NCBI GenBank assembly: GCA_023053575.1
Contig: JAKZAP010000013.1
Location: forward strand, 21,631,070-21,695,069
Source of the DNA: Branchinecta lynchi
Lineage: Eukaryota > Arthropoda > Branchiopoda > Anostraca > Branchinectidae
DNA length: 64,000 nt
Direction: 5' to 3'
Part shown: piece after piece, positions 23,633-35,400 of the stretch
How positions within the stretch are numbered: the stretch's first letter is position 1
Layout: each line of letters opens with the position of its first letter
Notes under the pieces: model-generated
The model's input: the letters and a program-made list of their open reading frames with translations, nothing else
What the model was told of the DNA's origin: nothing
The model's database searches: none
Translations under genes and position numbers: made by a program

Positions 23633-23742
23633 GCAGTATTTGCTACTGGGATTAAACTTGTCTCTAAAAAGAAAGTCTTATCTCTAATTCGGATTAATCT
23701 TATCTCAGTAGAGATAAGATTAATCCCAGTAGCAAATACTGC
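23633..23742. mobile_element. Family G 110-bp palindrome, copy 1
   Basis: Starts GCAGTATTTGCTACTGGGAT and ends with its inverse complement. The centre alternates GAGATAAGATTAATC motifs. Copies of exactly the same length are at 26569-26678 and 59344-59453. A flanking TACTCGGAGAAACTTTTACA on the right suggests a larger unit. Confidence 0.72.
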
Positions 23743-23829
23743 AGTTAGCTGTAATCCTTACTCGGAGAAACTTTTACAGTGTGCTGTGGGTTAAACACAA
23801 TTTGCAAGTTTGTTGCTTCCACACAGACA

Positions 23830-23950
23830 AAAAAGAGCTACGAGCTCATATGGCACTTGGTGCGAGTAGGGGGTACAAGAAAGTAGATGAGAACGTCACA
23901 GGTTCGGACCTAGGAATGGATATCTAGTTTCACTCACATGTGTTTGGCTT
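23830..23950 (+). mobile_element. Family B 5' fragment
   Basis: Begins AAGAGCTACGAGCTCATATG like the two large B elements and stops after ATATCTAGTTTCACTC. Confidence 0.55.
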
Positions 23951-23984
23951 TAGTACAAAACATGAGGTAGGCTTTGGTATACGA

Positions 23985-24625
23985 ATGAATGAATGAATTT
24001 ATGACGCACTGCCCAAGGGCGTAAGTGCAGTAAAAAAGATAAAGAAATATAAAATAATCGCAAAAAACTCAACAAATATTTTCCATAAAGGTTCACTAAT
24101 TTAGAATCACATTGATGGGATCATGGACAGGTAATTTTCCAATCGGAGAACACAAATTAGAGGAGAGGGCTTCAAGCGTCAACAACGGGTCGGAAATTAA
24201 CAAACGGCGGATCAGGTAGCGGTTCCGTGTGCGCCGGGGTAGGTAGAGAAGAAATCTCAGATATCTGAAGTATGTCGAGCGTATGCGTCGAAGGTCGTTT
24301 CTTCTGAGTATAGTATGTAATCCAGCAAGGACGTGAACATACGGTGCGCAAAAGGCAGTATATAACTTTCCAAGCCCAGGTCTGCTAAACCTCGAACGGT
24401 TCGGGACAATTTTGCAGTGGCCATATCTAATTCCTTTAGCGGCTGATTTAACTGCTTCCTCACAAATTTTTCGCATCGTTTGCGCAATTGTTATACCAAG
24501 CCATCGAATTTTTTCCTCGGTTATGAGAACATTGCCTCCAACATTCAGAGAGGGCTTCCGAAGAGTAGCAGGAGCGTTGATAGCGACAGGTCCAGTTTTT
24601 GTGAATAAGAAACTTTCAAATAAAG
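23985..24625 (-). mobile_element. LINE 3' part with (ATTC)n tail, family shared with 58315 and 63361
   Basis: The minus strand reads VGGNVLITEEKIRWLGI, TMRKICEEAVKSAAKG and later YLPRRTRNRYLIRRLL, with at least one frame break near FCAPYV. The 3' UTR contains GCCCTTGGGCAGTGCGTCAT and the tail is (ATTC)n at about 23985-23998. It matches the open RT copy at 63361-64000 and the disrupted copy at 58315-58915. Confidence 0.78.
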
Positions 24626-24629
24626 ATTA

Positions 24630-25020
24630 ATATACATTTACAACAGCCCATAGCTACGGCTTGACTCTGCCAAGATATGCACCAACAGTTCACTTTAAAA
24701 ATTTAACTGACTCATCCGTTTGATTCCTGACCAAACAGAAAACCGTAATTTCGGTTGCAAAGATTTTGAAACAAAAACAAAATTTATTGGCACAAGATAC
24801 AGACGATGACTGATATCTATCTGGTGGGATTCTTAGTAATCAATACATATCATGACAGGAATAGATCTTTCGAAAATAATAATTATTTCTGGATGGTATC
24901 AAGTATTCCTTCCAGTCCCTAACACAAGCGTGTCTAGCCAAGCAAAGATGACTAGGCACGTGCCTAGCATGGGCGTTCACGCACAGATTCGGGCTAGGTA
25001 AGGGATGATGGATTTTGTCC
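24630..25020. other. No gene seen
   Basis: Unique-looking AT-rich sequence with no recognisable signal. Confidence 0.4.
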
Positions 25021-25400
25021 TCGTAGTGACGTGTCCGCCTAGTGTCGTTCGACGTACCGTCGTGTCTACGTAGTGTCGCTCGATGTACCGTCGTGTCTAC
25101 GTAGCGTCGTGATGTACCGTCGTGTCCACGTACTGTCGGTTTTTTTCGTCCACGTAGTGACGGGAAATTTGTCCATGTAGCGTCGGATTTTGTCCATGTC
25201 CTGACGTGTCTACGTAGCGTCGTGTCTACGTAGTGTCGTTCGATGTACCGTCATGTCTACGTAGCGTCGTTCGATGTACCGTCGTGTCCACGTAGTGTCG
25301 GTTTTTTCTTGTCCACGTAGTGTCGGGAAATTTGTCCATGTAGCGTCGGATTTTGTCCACGTACTGACGTGTCTACGTAGCGTCGTGTCTATGTAGGGGC
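25021..25400. repeat. Minisatellite with two-level structure
   Basis: Short motif GTCTACGTAGTGTCG and variants (GTCCACGTAGTGACG, GTCCATGTAGCGTCG) repeat about 25 times. A higher-order block of about 180 bp occurs twice, containing the order: CGATGTACCGTC, a poly-T spacer, GGGAAATTTGTCCATG, GGATTTTGTCCA. The 66-codon minus frame is a by-product. Confidence 0.85.
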
Positions 25401-26538
25401 GCGCACCCATAGGTACGAAGTTCTAGGCTCTACAACTCTATGCTTGACTAGGAATCTAGGACAAAGCTGACTGCTGATTATATTGGATAGCGTTAGAAGA
25501 ATAAGAGAGCTCAGATTTATAGAGATTTTTGGCCATTGTTGATAAGAACCTCCTCCAGGCACTGAATAAATATTCCTTCAGCCCACTAGCTCTGACCAAG
25601 CCGACTTGACCCCCCCCCCCCTCTTACAGCTAATGAATACCGCGCTAGTCTATGCGCCGGATGCGACTTGAACTGAAACTTGCTTCGCTTCCTCAGCTCA
25701 GTATCAGAAAGCGAAGCTTACATAAATCCACGACGAGCGAGGAAAGTGATCCTGGAAAGTTGTATACCCGGACCCCACTTTCCATGAATTCTTGATCGCT
25801 GCGACATTCGGTTTCGCTCTTCGGGTAAGCATCGTTCAAATCGGTGAAATAAGCTGGATTGCTATTGCCAGGAGGTCTTGCATGCCTTCACCTGGGCCAA
25901 GGCCTTCATTCCATACATACGCTAGGCCTAATTCCTCCAGTAGACTCTTTACTTTATAGCGGGTTCGACTGAAGCAAAAGCTGAAGATATGGAATAAGAC
26001 GTACACATTTGTATACGGGCTTTAATCTGCCAATCTTTGGACCCCAGAAAACCCCCAGAAAAAGTAAATGTCCCTTTTCTCTGACAGCCTTGTCTGTCAA
26101 TATCAGAGGGAGAGGACAAGGAAAGTCTCTTATAAGCTCTTAAAGGTTCGCTATGGGCTAATAAACAAGGTCTTTATCGGTGGCACCCGGTGCCGCTCAT
26201 CCCCTAGGGATTAATCTTCACTCTCTGAAGCAACTGGTTATCCGAAGGGATAAAAATGGATAAAGCATGGACTGTAAATATGATTCTGATAAGCGGTCAG
26301 TCAAACGCCTCATTCGTCCGAGTCTCGGACTGATACGTGTGACGATCACTGGAGTCTCCTGAGAGTATTCTCCCACCCGTCCCCATCCCACTATGGGAAA
26401 AGAGACTCGGAAAATGGTAAACTGAGGAAATATTCTTCAATCGACTTTTGTTCCTTTTTGTCCCTAGACTTGAATTTTTTATATTTCTTCCAGATCCTCT
26501 ATCTATCCTACATCAAACGCTTCCAGTTTTCTAGTGTC
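25401..26538. other. No gene seen
   Basis: A C run lies at about 25611-25621. At about 25860-25960 weak LINE-like words occur (GGCCTAATTCCTCCAGTAGA resembling the region coding LLDEAGLSYAW on the minus strand). Too short to call. Confidence 0.4.
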
Positions 26539-26698
26539 TTCACTGTGAAAGTTTCTCCGAATAAAGATGCAGTATTTGCTACTGGGATTAATCCTATCTC
26601 TATTGGGATAAAATTAATCCGAAGTAGTGATAATCTTGTCTCAATAAAGACAAGCTTAATCCCAGTAGCAAATACTGCAAGATTTGTTTTTACAGTGT
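26539..26698. mobile_element. Family G element, copy 2, with CACTG ends
   Basis: The 110-bp palindrome at 26569-26678 sits inside CACTGTGAAAGTTTCTCCGA on the left and TTTTACAGTG on the right. CACTG…CAGTG ends would be compatible with a CMC-type origin, but no duplication is clear. Confidence 0.6.
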
Positions 26699-27660
26699 TG
26701 TTCAGTTTTTGTTCTTTTTCATCGTTTGTTTTCCGATATTCTATCTTTTTAGTCGGTTATAAAAATAAATAGATTCTACATTAACTCCAACTCCGCGCAT
26801 TCACATAAAGAGACTGATACTTTCTTTTAGACGGAGTGCGTGGAACCTAGGCTCTAGTAGACCCGAGGCCTTAAGAAACTAGCTCTTAAAGGAGCGGTCA
26901 CAGCAATGGCGCAACGGATTTTCATTCCGATTTCAAATGAAATTATTCCGGCGAAAAGTTATTCATACCAGATTTTTTAGTCTCAGCTCAATTCAGTAAA
27001 CATTCAAAGTCTCAGTTTCTCTCGGCTAATATTGAACCACTGTTTATTTTGCAATATTTTTTTTCCTTTCTATTTCAAAAATCCCTGGCACAGTCAAACA
27101 TCATCGACAGTAGTAAAAGAGAAACTACACGACCTTTCGGGTATAAAAGTATAACATTCTGTTCTTCAAAAATGCATAAACTCAAGCTTTCCATGCCGAA
27201 GTTAATCTTTGTGCTAAAAACAACATTTAGAAGAAACATTCCGTGATTAATGATGCCAGACAAAATTTCATCTGAAAAAAGAAGATTTCAAAATCTACGC
27301 CCTCTAATTAGCCCACCGAGGACGCCGATTTACTTTTTGCGCCGAGTTTGGCAAGAGCCAAGCGAAATTATTCACGATGAAATTCTAAGCACATTGCCTT
27401 CCTTAAAATAGCTTCAATGAACGAAAGATTGGTGGAACACCACAGGGGAGTATTTATCCAAGAAGATGTTCCTGCCGCCTCCAAAAATAAACATTTGATA
27501 TGAAAGATGAGGACAAGGTTGCCCGAAAATCTGAATCGCTAAACCATGGACGAATTTTCGGGACAACCACAAGAAAAGCTGTTCCTCACTCCGACGGCAA
27601 AGTCACGCTCAGAACTCACGACCGAGCCCGAGTCCTGGACAAAATACTTCGAGACGAGAC
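26699..27660. other. No gene seen
   Basis: Small frames at 27049-27263 and 27500-27709 are not recognised. Confidence 0.4.
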
Positions 27661-27975
27661 AATCAATCAATCATCGTATTTATTCCTGAATACCTGTTTC
27701 GCAACATGATAACATAGGACTGACAACTTAAACAAAATATAATTGATATATACAATTCATTTTAAAACTTGTACGACTTCATAACTTGTAACACAATTAA
27801 ACGGTATGTCAAGCATAACAAATATAAAATGTGACTACTAGATTAATTGTCAAAACATTATACGTGTATTCACTTGTTAAAAAACTTCAGAAAATATGGC
27901 ACAAACGACTTAAGGAATCTATCAGAAGAGTGACTATGTGGATTTTTTAGCGTTAATTTATTTGCCATTCAAATG
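27661..27975 (-). mobile_element. LINE 3' end with (ATTG)n tail
   Basis: The minus strand reads the terminal SDRFLKSFVPYFLKFFNK then a stop, closely matching the end of the 13229-13870 copy (SERFLKTFVPYFTKFYNK). The 3' UTR leads to a short (ATTG)n tail at about 27661-27672. Confidence 0.65.
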
Positions 27976-28074
27976 CGTGCTTGTTAACGAGACGAGACCG
28001 AGTCGTGAAAGAAATCTCTCGACACCGAGCTATGAAGTTTCTAATAATGAACCAGATTCTTGATCAGGGGCGTC

Positions 28075-30038
28075 GCAGCCCCCCCCCCCACAACTTTTTG
28101 AGATTCGATAAAAATTTTGGGCCGGAAGTCCAAAATTTTACTAAATTGTTCGGTATTTTTTCGATACCAGAACTATTCGGCATATTTACGGTATTCGTTA
28201 GTTTTAGAGAATACCAAATAGGCTACAGATACAAATATATCTTCGGTAGAATATATATATAATTGCCAGGATTCGGTATTTATCACGAATGATCGGCGAG
28301 CAAATCTACTCAAATTATTTGGTAATTTTTCGATGCCAGAACTATTCGCCATATTTACGGTATTCGCTAGTTTTACAGAATCCCAAATGATACAGGTACA
28401 AATATCTTCGGTAGAATGGTCGGGATTCGGTATAATTGCCAGGATTCGGTATTTATCACGAATGATCTGCGAGCAAATCTACTCAAATTATTTGGTAATT
28501 TTTCGATGCCAGAACTATTCGCCATATTTACGGTATTCGCTAGTTTTACAGAATCCCAAATGATACAGGTACAAATATCTTCGGTAGAATGGTCGGGATT
28601 CGGTATAATTGCCAGGATTCGGTATTTATCACGAATGATCGGCGAGCAAATCTACTCAAATTATTTGGTAATTTTTCGATGCCAGAACTATTCGCCATAT
28701 TTACGGTATTCGCTAGTTTTACAGAATCCCAAATGATACAGGTACAAATATCTTCGGTAGAATGGTCGGGATTCGGTATAATTGCCAGGATTCGGTATTT
28801 ATCACGAATGATCGGCGAGCGAATCTACTGAAATTATTTGGTAATTTTCGATGCCATAACTATTCGGTATATTTACGGAGATTCGGTAGTTACACAGAAT
28901 CACGAATAGGATATTGCATCAAAAGTTATTGAGTATCACCCGACTTCTGTTCCAGTTTCGACGACGTTATACCGTATACGAATATTAGTCGATAGTTTTT
29001 CGGTACCAAAACAATTCAGTATAATAACCGGGATTCGGTAGTTATACAGAATCGTGAATAGACTATCGGTCGAAACTTATTCGGTATACAATAACAGGGA
29101 TTCGGTACTTTTTTCGGTTAATTGCCTGCAGGTTTCGAAAATTACCGCGAAACTCGAAGAGGTAGAGCAATGCGCTGATCGCGGACTAAAGGCCAGATCT
29201 ATGATTTCATCAATAATCCTTATTTTTATTTTGAATCCCAAAAAGACGCTCTAATCATAAAAGTTTCGAAAATCCCGACTGCGGCACTTTTCACAATATT
29301 CCCTATTTATTGGAAGAGCGTGTCATTTAACTAGGGAAAGCCAATTTAAGGGTTGGGATCTTAGAAGCACTAAAAGCTAAAACCTGCATGGAAATAGTTA
29401 AATTTGGCGTCAGGAAAAAACTAACCTGTGGCTCTCACTTTAAGGGATCGTGGGTAGTGTTGACTAACCCAAAGTAGCTGCTGCTGCCGCGAAGTCCAAT
29501 TTCGAATTTCTGGAAATTCTAAGAATCTCGGTGTTTCAATATAAGCAGCCGCAGCAGGGACCAAGGGTCGGAGCCGGGTTCGTTTGGGGGGGGGGGGGGG
29601 GGGGCCTGTGACTCAATCAACGAACAGGGCTCCGCGACTTAGGGATTTGGACTAAAATTTCTTGGAATAGAATTTGTAAGAGAAGCATTTAAATTTTGCC
29701 TACAGGAAAAAAACTGGATTTAGACAAATTTCTTCTTCGGTGCTCAATTTCGTTTTGTCTTCACTATAACAAACTGAAGCTGTTACTGCAATCGTGCCCG
29801 GCAATATATTGTCCAAGTTGGCTGGGCCAAAACGCCACCTAGTAGCCGACTTATCTTCTTTCATGCCGCCCTTTAGTGTTAGGCTACTCTATGTACGTAA
29901 TCATGTGTACGTAGTGGATTCGAAGCTCAAATTCTCAGATTCTAGGATTTGGTATGAACAAAAATTGAGAGATTCGGTAAAATTTTTGGCTCTGCGCCCC
30001 CCTCCCCCTTCAACAAAAATACATTTGCGACGCACCAG
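28075..30038. mobile_element. hAT-like non-autonomous element carrying 173-bp tandem repeats
   Basis: Left end CAGGGGCGTCGCAGCCCCC, a typical hAT-MITE start. The right end has GCGACGCACCAG after a C-rich stretch. Flanks TTCTTGAT (28067-28074) and CTCTTCAT (30039-30046) agree at 6 of 8 positions. Subterminal AAATTTTAC sequences also face each other. No transposase frame. A 19-base G run lies at 29586-29604. Confidence 0.55.
28265..28860 (+). repeat. 173-bp tandem repeat, 3.4 near-identical units
   Basis: Units start at 28265, 28438, 28611 and 28784 (partial), each opening GCCAGGATTCGGTATTTATC. More diverged units flank the array at about 28130-28264 and 28861-29110. The period is not a multiple of three, so the overlapping frames of 76-106 codons are not proteins. 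Confidence 0.93.
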
Positions 30039-30046
30039 CTCTTCAT

Positions 30047-31120
30047 AAACAGAGTATGCCGACAAACATCTTCAGTTGACACTGCTCTTTATTTCATTTT
30101 ACCGAGAGATTTATTTGAACCGACTCGGCCAGATTCCAAGAGAAGACGAATCCGAGTCTTGCTCCGTAAACGACAAGACCAAGACGACCAAGACAGTTTC
30201 TCGAGATAAGATAAGTGTATAGAAAGTGTCCACGGTGCCCTCGTGAGGATGTCAAGTGATGCCCACCAAGTGAGTACCCCCCCCCCCCCCGAAAAAAATA
30301 TTTGTGATTGTACGATCTCATCACGATGATCATCAGATTGTGCGATCTAATCATGAGGTTTGGAATAGCATTGCTTTCAAACCCAACCCATCGAGACATC
30401 CTACCCGCAGACGCCCCACCAAACAGAAGAACCAGAAAGAAACCCAAACTGATCCCTATACGTGCGCGACAAACCTTTATTCTAATTCATTTGTGTCTTT
30501 TTTTACGTCTATGTTTAACAGTGCCTAATTTGTGTATGTAATATTTTGCAACTGCAAATTCTACGAAAGTGTATAATAAACCGCTCTCTATCTCTCTCTC
30601 GTTTTCTATTTATATCATTATATAAGCGGCAATTGAAATGGAAAATCCTTACAAAGCAAATGACACAGTTTTATTCCGCTGTTTGGAGCAAAGAGTTATA
30701 TTTCGGTCTGGGTGGTTGGTTTTGTTCTGTGCAATTTTCTTTCTTCATTTGGCACGACCCATCTCTAACTTCTGGGTTTTATATGAACTTATAAACCATT
30801 GACAATAACTATACCTACACTCGAAAGACATTCCAGATTGAATTCACCAGCTATGGTTAAAGTGGAGCTGAAGCCCTAGACTATCGCTTTCGGTTATTTC
30901 AGAGCACCCCGCTTTGTCGCAAGCAAATTCGTTTTTTCGTTTCCTACCGGATCATTCCCGTGTAAAATCAACGACGATCAACTTGATTACTGTTAACATA
31001 TAGGACTCGACAAATGGTTCAGAAAAGTTTTTGCAAAATATTGTGACGTATTCGTCTAATAATACTGTCAAAACTTCTCCAGATGATAAAGAAACTAAAA
31101 ATACGTATTCCAAACTTTTC
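30047..31120. other. No gene seen
   Basis: Contains a C run at about 30279-30290. No frame that I recognise. Confidence 0.4.
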
Positions 31121-31502
31121 TTAAAGGACCTGTCTTACCTATAATACTAACGCAACCTACCTCCATAATCACTCCATATATTGCTAAGCCCGGAGACTCC
31201 AATTTCGTACGGTATATTCTAACCCCTCTAACAAAACCACGTTAATTTTCTCACTTGCCGTGTTTTTGCCACCTTCGATGTGTATCACGCTGTCTACGGT
31301 TGTCTGCGAGAAGTTTTTCCATAAGAAAAACTGGTTATGTAAATTGTTTCCCTCTTTTCGCTGCAAGTCAACGGGTCTCGTAAAAGGCTTAAAACAGCCA
31401 AAACCTTGGGTTAGTAGCTGAAAGCATAGCCTAATTCTAAAGTATTCAAATATTTTTAAAATAATGTCAACTGAAGAGTAAATAGTGCGAGGGGTCCTTT
31501 AA
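31121..31502 (-). mobile_element. Family C element, full-length (382 bp)
   Basis: TTAA at both edges (31121-31124, 31499-31502). Ends are AGGACCTGTCTTACC and GCGAGGGGTCCT. The interior contains CACGGTT-like, GTGTATCACGCTGTC and AAACAGCCAAAACC. It gives the uninterrupted reference for the split copy at 61085-62327. It ends 62 bp before the LTR element. Confidence 0.75.
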
Positions 31503-31564
31503 CAAACCCGGATGTACGATAGCAGCGCTGCTTAAAGTAAAGTTGAAGACCTACACAATGGCTT

Positions 31565-32450
31565 TGTAAGAAGGGTCCTTCCTCCCCCTCTGAACACTCA
31601 AGGTGAGATCGTTCCACTTTATTTATTATTTTACAATAGGCCTCCCTCTTCTAGATTTATTCTCCTGTCCTTTTTAACGTTTATTACTCGACAGCTTTTT
31701 TTCCCAACTCAAGTTTCAATCAAATAAATCACTACAAAGTCCAGATCCCTGTCACACGGTCAAAAGGTAGAAATGACAAACAGACCGTTAGAAGAAAGCC
31801 ACCACCATCATAAGGCTTCAGCCAGCCAATCAGGAGTTTGCCTTTCTGAAGGGAAAACTTGATGACGTGACCTGCACCCAAAAGAAGTACTCCCTCGAAA
31901 GATTTTCAGGCTGGATTCGGGGAGTTTTAATCTAGCCGTTCACCAGCACACTTGTTGGTACAGGAATTCAATATGTATAACTAAAGTAAGTTTATTTCTT
32001 TAGATCCATCTTCCTCCGACGCCCTCGCCGAACTCTGTCCAGCTGAACTGACCTATACTTAAAATACACTCAACCTATGACAGCCTTCTGCAATACTGCT
32101 GATTCGTCCTTCTAACTCGCCACCTATCTATCATCTAACTTATACTTTGTACCATCTTCAGACCAATATAATAACCATGTACTTGCGACTTGAGTGTACG
32201 AATTAAGACTTAGAAAGCGGGTAGATTGTTCACCACAGCAGATAGGAAAGCAAGAACCAAATATACGCCTTGCCGAACACTATCGTCTACGCTACCTAAC
32301 AACCCTCAATCTGGCGGCTTCTCGCCAAGCCGCCAAGTAAGGTCGCCGTCGCATCTACCACCTCGTACGATACAGTCGATCGTAACCCGTACACGCGTAC
32401 TAACTCAAAAAGGGTTATCAAAGAGGTAAAGCACCGAAGGGAGCCTTACA
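31565..32450 (+). repeat. 5' LTR (886 bp)
   Basis: First of two matching long terminal repeats, running from TGTAAGAAGG to CCTTACA. An AATAAA polyadenylation-type signal is at 31723-31728. The 67-codon ATG frame inside it (32226-32429) recurs unchanged in the right LTR only because the LTRs are copies. I do not call it a gene. Confidence 0.9.
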
Positions 32451-35400
32451 AAGTGGTGATCAGCGGTGTTCTTTCTTGCTCTGTGGTGACGTTCTAGCTT
32501 TGTTCTTTAATTCCATCTCGGTTCTTTTCGCCCGAGTCGGCTTTCTTTGCTGCCGTGGAGAGTTCCGTATCGACATATTTCTGCAATTTTATTCATGATA
32601 ATAAGAAACAAATTTTAAATTTTCCCTAAGGTAGTATACTGAAGTTTTCCTCACCATGTTTATTTGGGATCCGTCCAGTTTTTAGTTCTGTTGCATATTT
32701 CCGCAGCCGAAAATCTTTAGGAACTTATGTTCACCTTTTAAACCGGAATTTCCTAGCACAGGGAAGTCATTTATTTCAAATTTTTCTTTCTAGCTGTTCT
32801 GAAATTTGTTTACCTATTAATTTTGCAATTTATTTTATCTTTCTTTAACGTCTTAGTCCTTACCGCAGAGATGCCCGCCTATTTATTTAATGATTTACCC
32901 TAATTCACTCATTTGCCTAATTTTCTTTTCTTTGCAAAAAGCAAAGTTTTGCCTATTCTAATTAGGTTTTGCCCTATTTAAGCATTGCTCTTTTCGAAAC
33001 TGTTGATCTTCTTACGGGTAATTTATGAGCTGTGGTGCCATACGTGTTATATCTGTTTTATGAGGGCAATGTATTGCTGTCACACACGCAGCCTATTATA
33101 TCCCATAAAACCCTGACCTTCGACTGTAAATACACCAATCCGGAAAACAACGACAAAGAACTGTAAAATTTTTAACGACCAAGGACGCCCCTAGATTTCA
33201 TTTAATTGTCATGGGACTGTTGAGCTTTTTCCTTATTCTCAACTTGTTTTAATCTAATTGAATTGAAAGCTAGATGATGAAATTCAAACCATGAAGAATA
33301 CTTCGGACCGAGTTGAAACATTCCCTCTCCTTATTTCTGATATTACGTTACGATTTATGTAAACATTTTAGGGACGCGTTAATAGCCTGTGAAAGCGCGG
33401 AAAACTGTTGAGAAAAAATTGTTGAGAAAACACTAGTAGCCGGTAGGAATGATTATTTTTAGCACAACTGCACCTTGTCTTTCTGCAAAGTAAACGAGCC
33501 CGCCTCTGTGCACTAATTATTAATTATTCAATGACTTTAAGAAGCTTCATTGATCTTAGTGACACATTTTTCTTCTTTAAATATGGAGAGCGGTTGAGCA
33601 AAAAATATTCATGAATCTGAAAATTAAATAATATTTTGTTTTCTGCTAGTATTATTTTGGCAGCGTCTAGCCTACACTTCCGAATTTACTCCTTAAAAAA
33701 CTTCGGCGAAAAATACTCTCATTATTGTTTTCTAGATAAGATAGGCATATGTCTATATCAGTTTGGACTTGTTTGAAGGAGCAAGGTCTGAGTTAGGCTA
33801 TGCGAATTAAAAAAAAAAAAAAAATTATATCTGAAAGGACAGTGGTAGAGATTGTTTTGTGGAATTTATGATGACTGATCTTTTGAATCAGGTCTTAACG
33901 AATATTAACAAAATAAGGAAAACGTCATTTTAAGATATGACCTAATAAGCAGTTGTAATAAAATGTGATGTCATATGTTTTCTTTTGCTCTTGGGACGCA
34001 GAAAAAATACTGTGTCCTTTATAGCCAGCAGTTGTTCTGTCAGTAGATGAGCTTTTTCTGTAAGCCAATAAATGGCTGTGTACCGAGCGTCATGTACGAA
34101 ACTGAACTGGGTGTAAGAGTAAAAAGAATAATTATTGACTAAAGTTTACAACCTAATTCTTAGCTTCGTCGAGGCGAGTCGGTCAGAGATTCTGAGAGGT
34201 GCAAGAGGAAGATGTTGAATTCCTGACAAGTGTGGCTGAGATGAGCACTGGCACGACTAAAACTCCCCCGGGAAAACTAGATTAGATTCCCGTGGTTACC
34301 ATCAGTTTTCAGGAGTTTCTTCCGCTGACCTATTTCGATAAAAACGCTTCAAGACTACTGAAGCACAACTGTGTTTGAATTGGTAGTCTCGAATCAGCGG
34401 AAGCAAATCACTAAACCTTACCAACCGACAACTACATTAGTGACATAGCTTTTTGAGAACTTAAGGCTCTAGAGAGGGACACGAGGAACTAGGACAAATT
34501 CGGAATTTCTGGTAATTTCTACATAGTTTGGAGCATTGGGGATGCCCCTTAGAGGGATGCCTCTGAATGCAGACAGGGATGCCGCGATTGAGCGATGATT
34601 ATTATACCCAGGACGCTGGATGATTATTTACGGCCAGAGTGGCCATAATTATGTCACATAGTGACCACATTCGTCCAAAGGACTGTTTTAAGCCTTCGGG
34701 AAGGCGGCTGTTTGTCTCTAAGACCAGCTTATAATGATTGAGAAGAATGCTCCGAAGAGAGAATATATATAATATATATGAATAAGTCGTACGTACGCTA
34801 TTGATTCTGCATACGGAAAGGAAAATAAATGGTCCTTTCTGATTATTATTACCGAGCTCGGAAGAAGTATACTTGCACGTGGAATACATGCCATGGCTAA
34901 GGAAACCAGAGAATGAAATCCGTCGAGCTTCAACCACTGAAAAAGGAATTATTAAGCGCTAATTTCCATCAATTAAAATAATCCTTTTTACATGGTCTTG
35001 TTTTCTCAAATTACTGGTATTTGGAGGTACATAGTACATCGAAATATAGGTATGGAAATTTCATTCCCTCTGTTTCGGAAAATTTTACTGTCCACGCAAG
35101 TCTCACCCCAGGCAAATTGAATTGAATAGCCTGCGAGAAATTTTGCCCCTAGAATGTGCTCAAAGAAAGTAGAAAGAAAGAAGGTTGAGAAGCCAGAAAA
35201 TTAATGTTGTCACGAAAGATGTTCCGATCTCTCCTCTAAGCCTCAAGTTCGGAAAAAAAAAAAAAAAAAAGTAGTTTGTAAGCTTGTCTCTTTGTCAGTC
35301 GGTGGTTGTAAGATAAACAACCTTGGTAAATTGATCCAAATTTGGTAAGTTCATACGTAACATCGGAAAGCTGTGTGATATGGGGTCACATATGGCCGAG

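Noticed and set aside
28333..28831. Overlapping frames of 76-106 codons in the 173-bp array
   Set aside because: The period is not divisible by three, so the reading frame shifts each unit. The peptides are by-products.
28265..28860. Regular direct repeats resembling a CRISPR array
   Set aside because: The whole 173-bp unit repeats with no unique spacers, the genome is eukaryotic and no cas genes are present. It is a tandem repeat.
32226..32429. 67-codon ORF duplicated at 39961-40164
   Set aside because: Identical only because both lie in the two LTRs. No recognisable protein feature.
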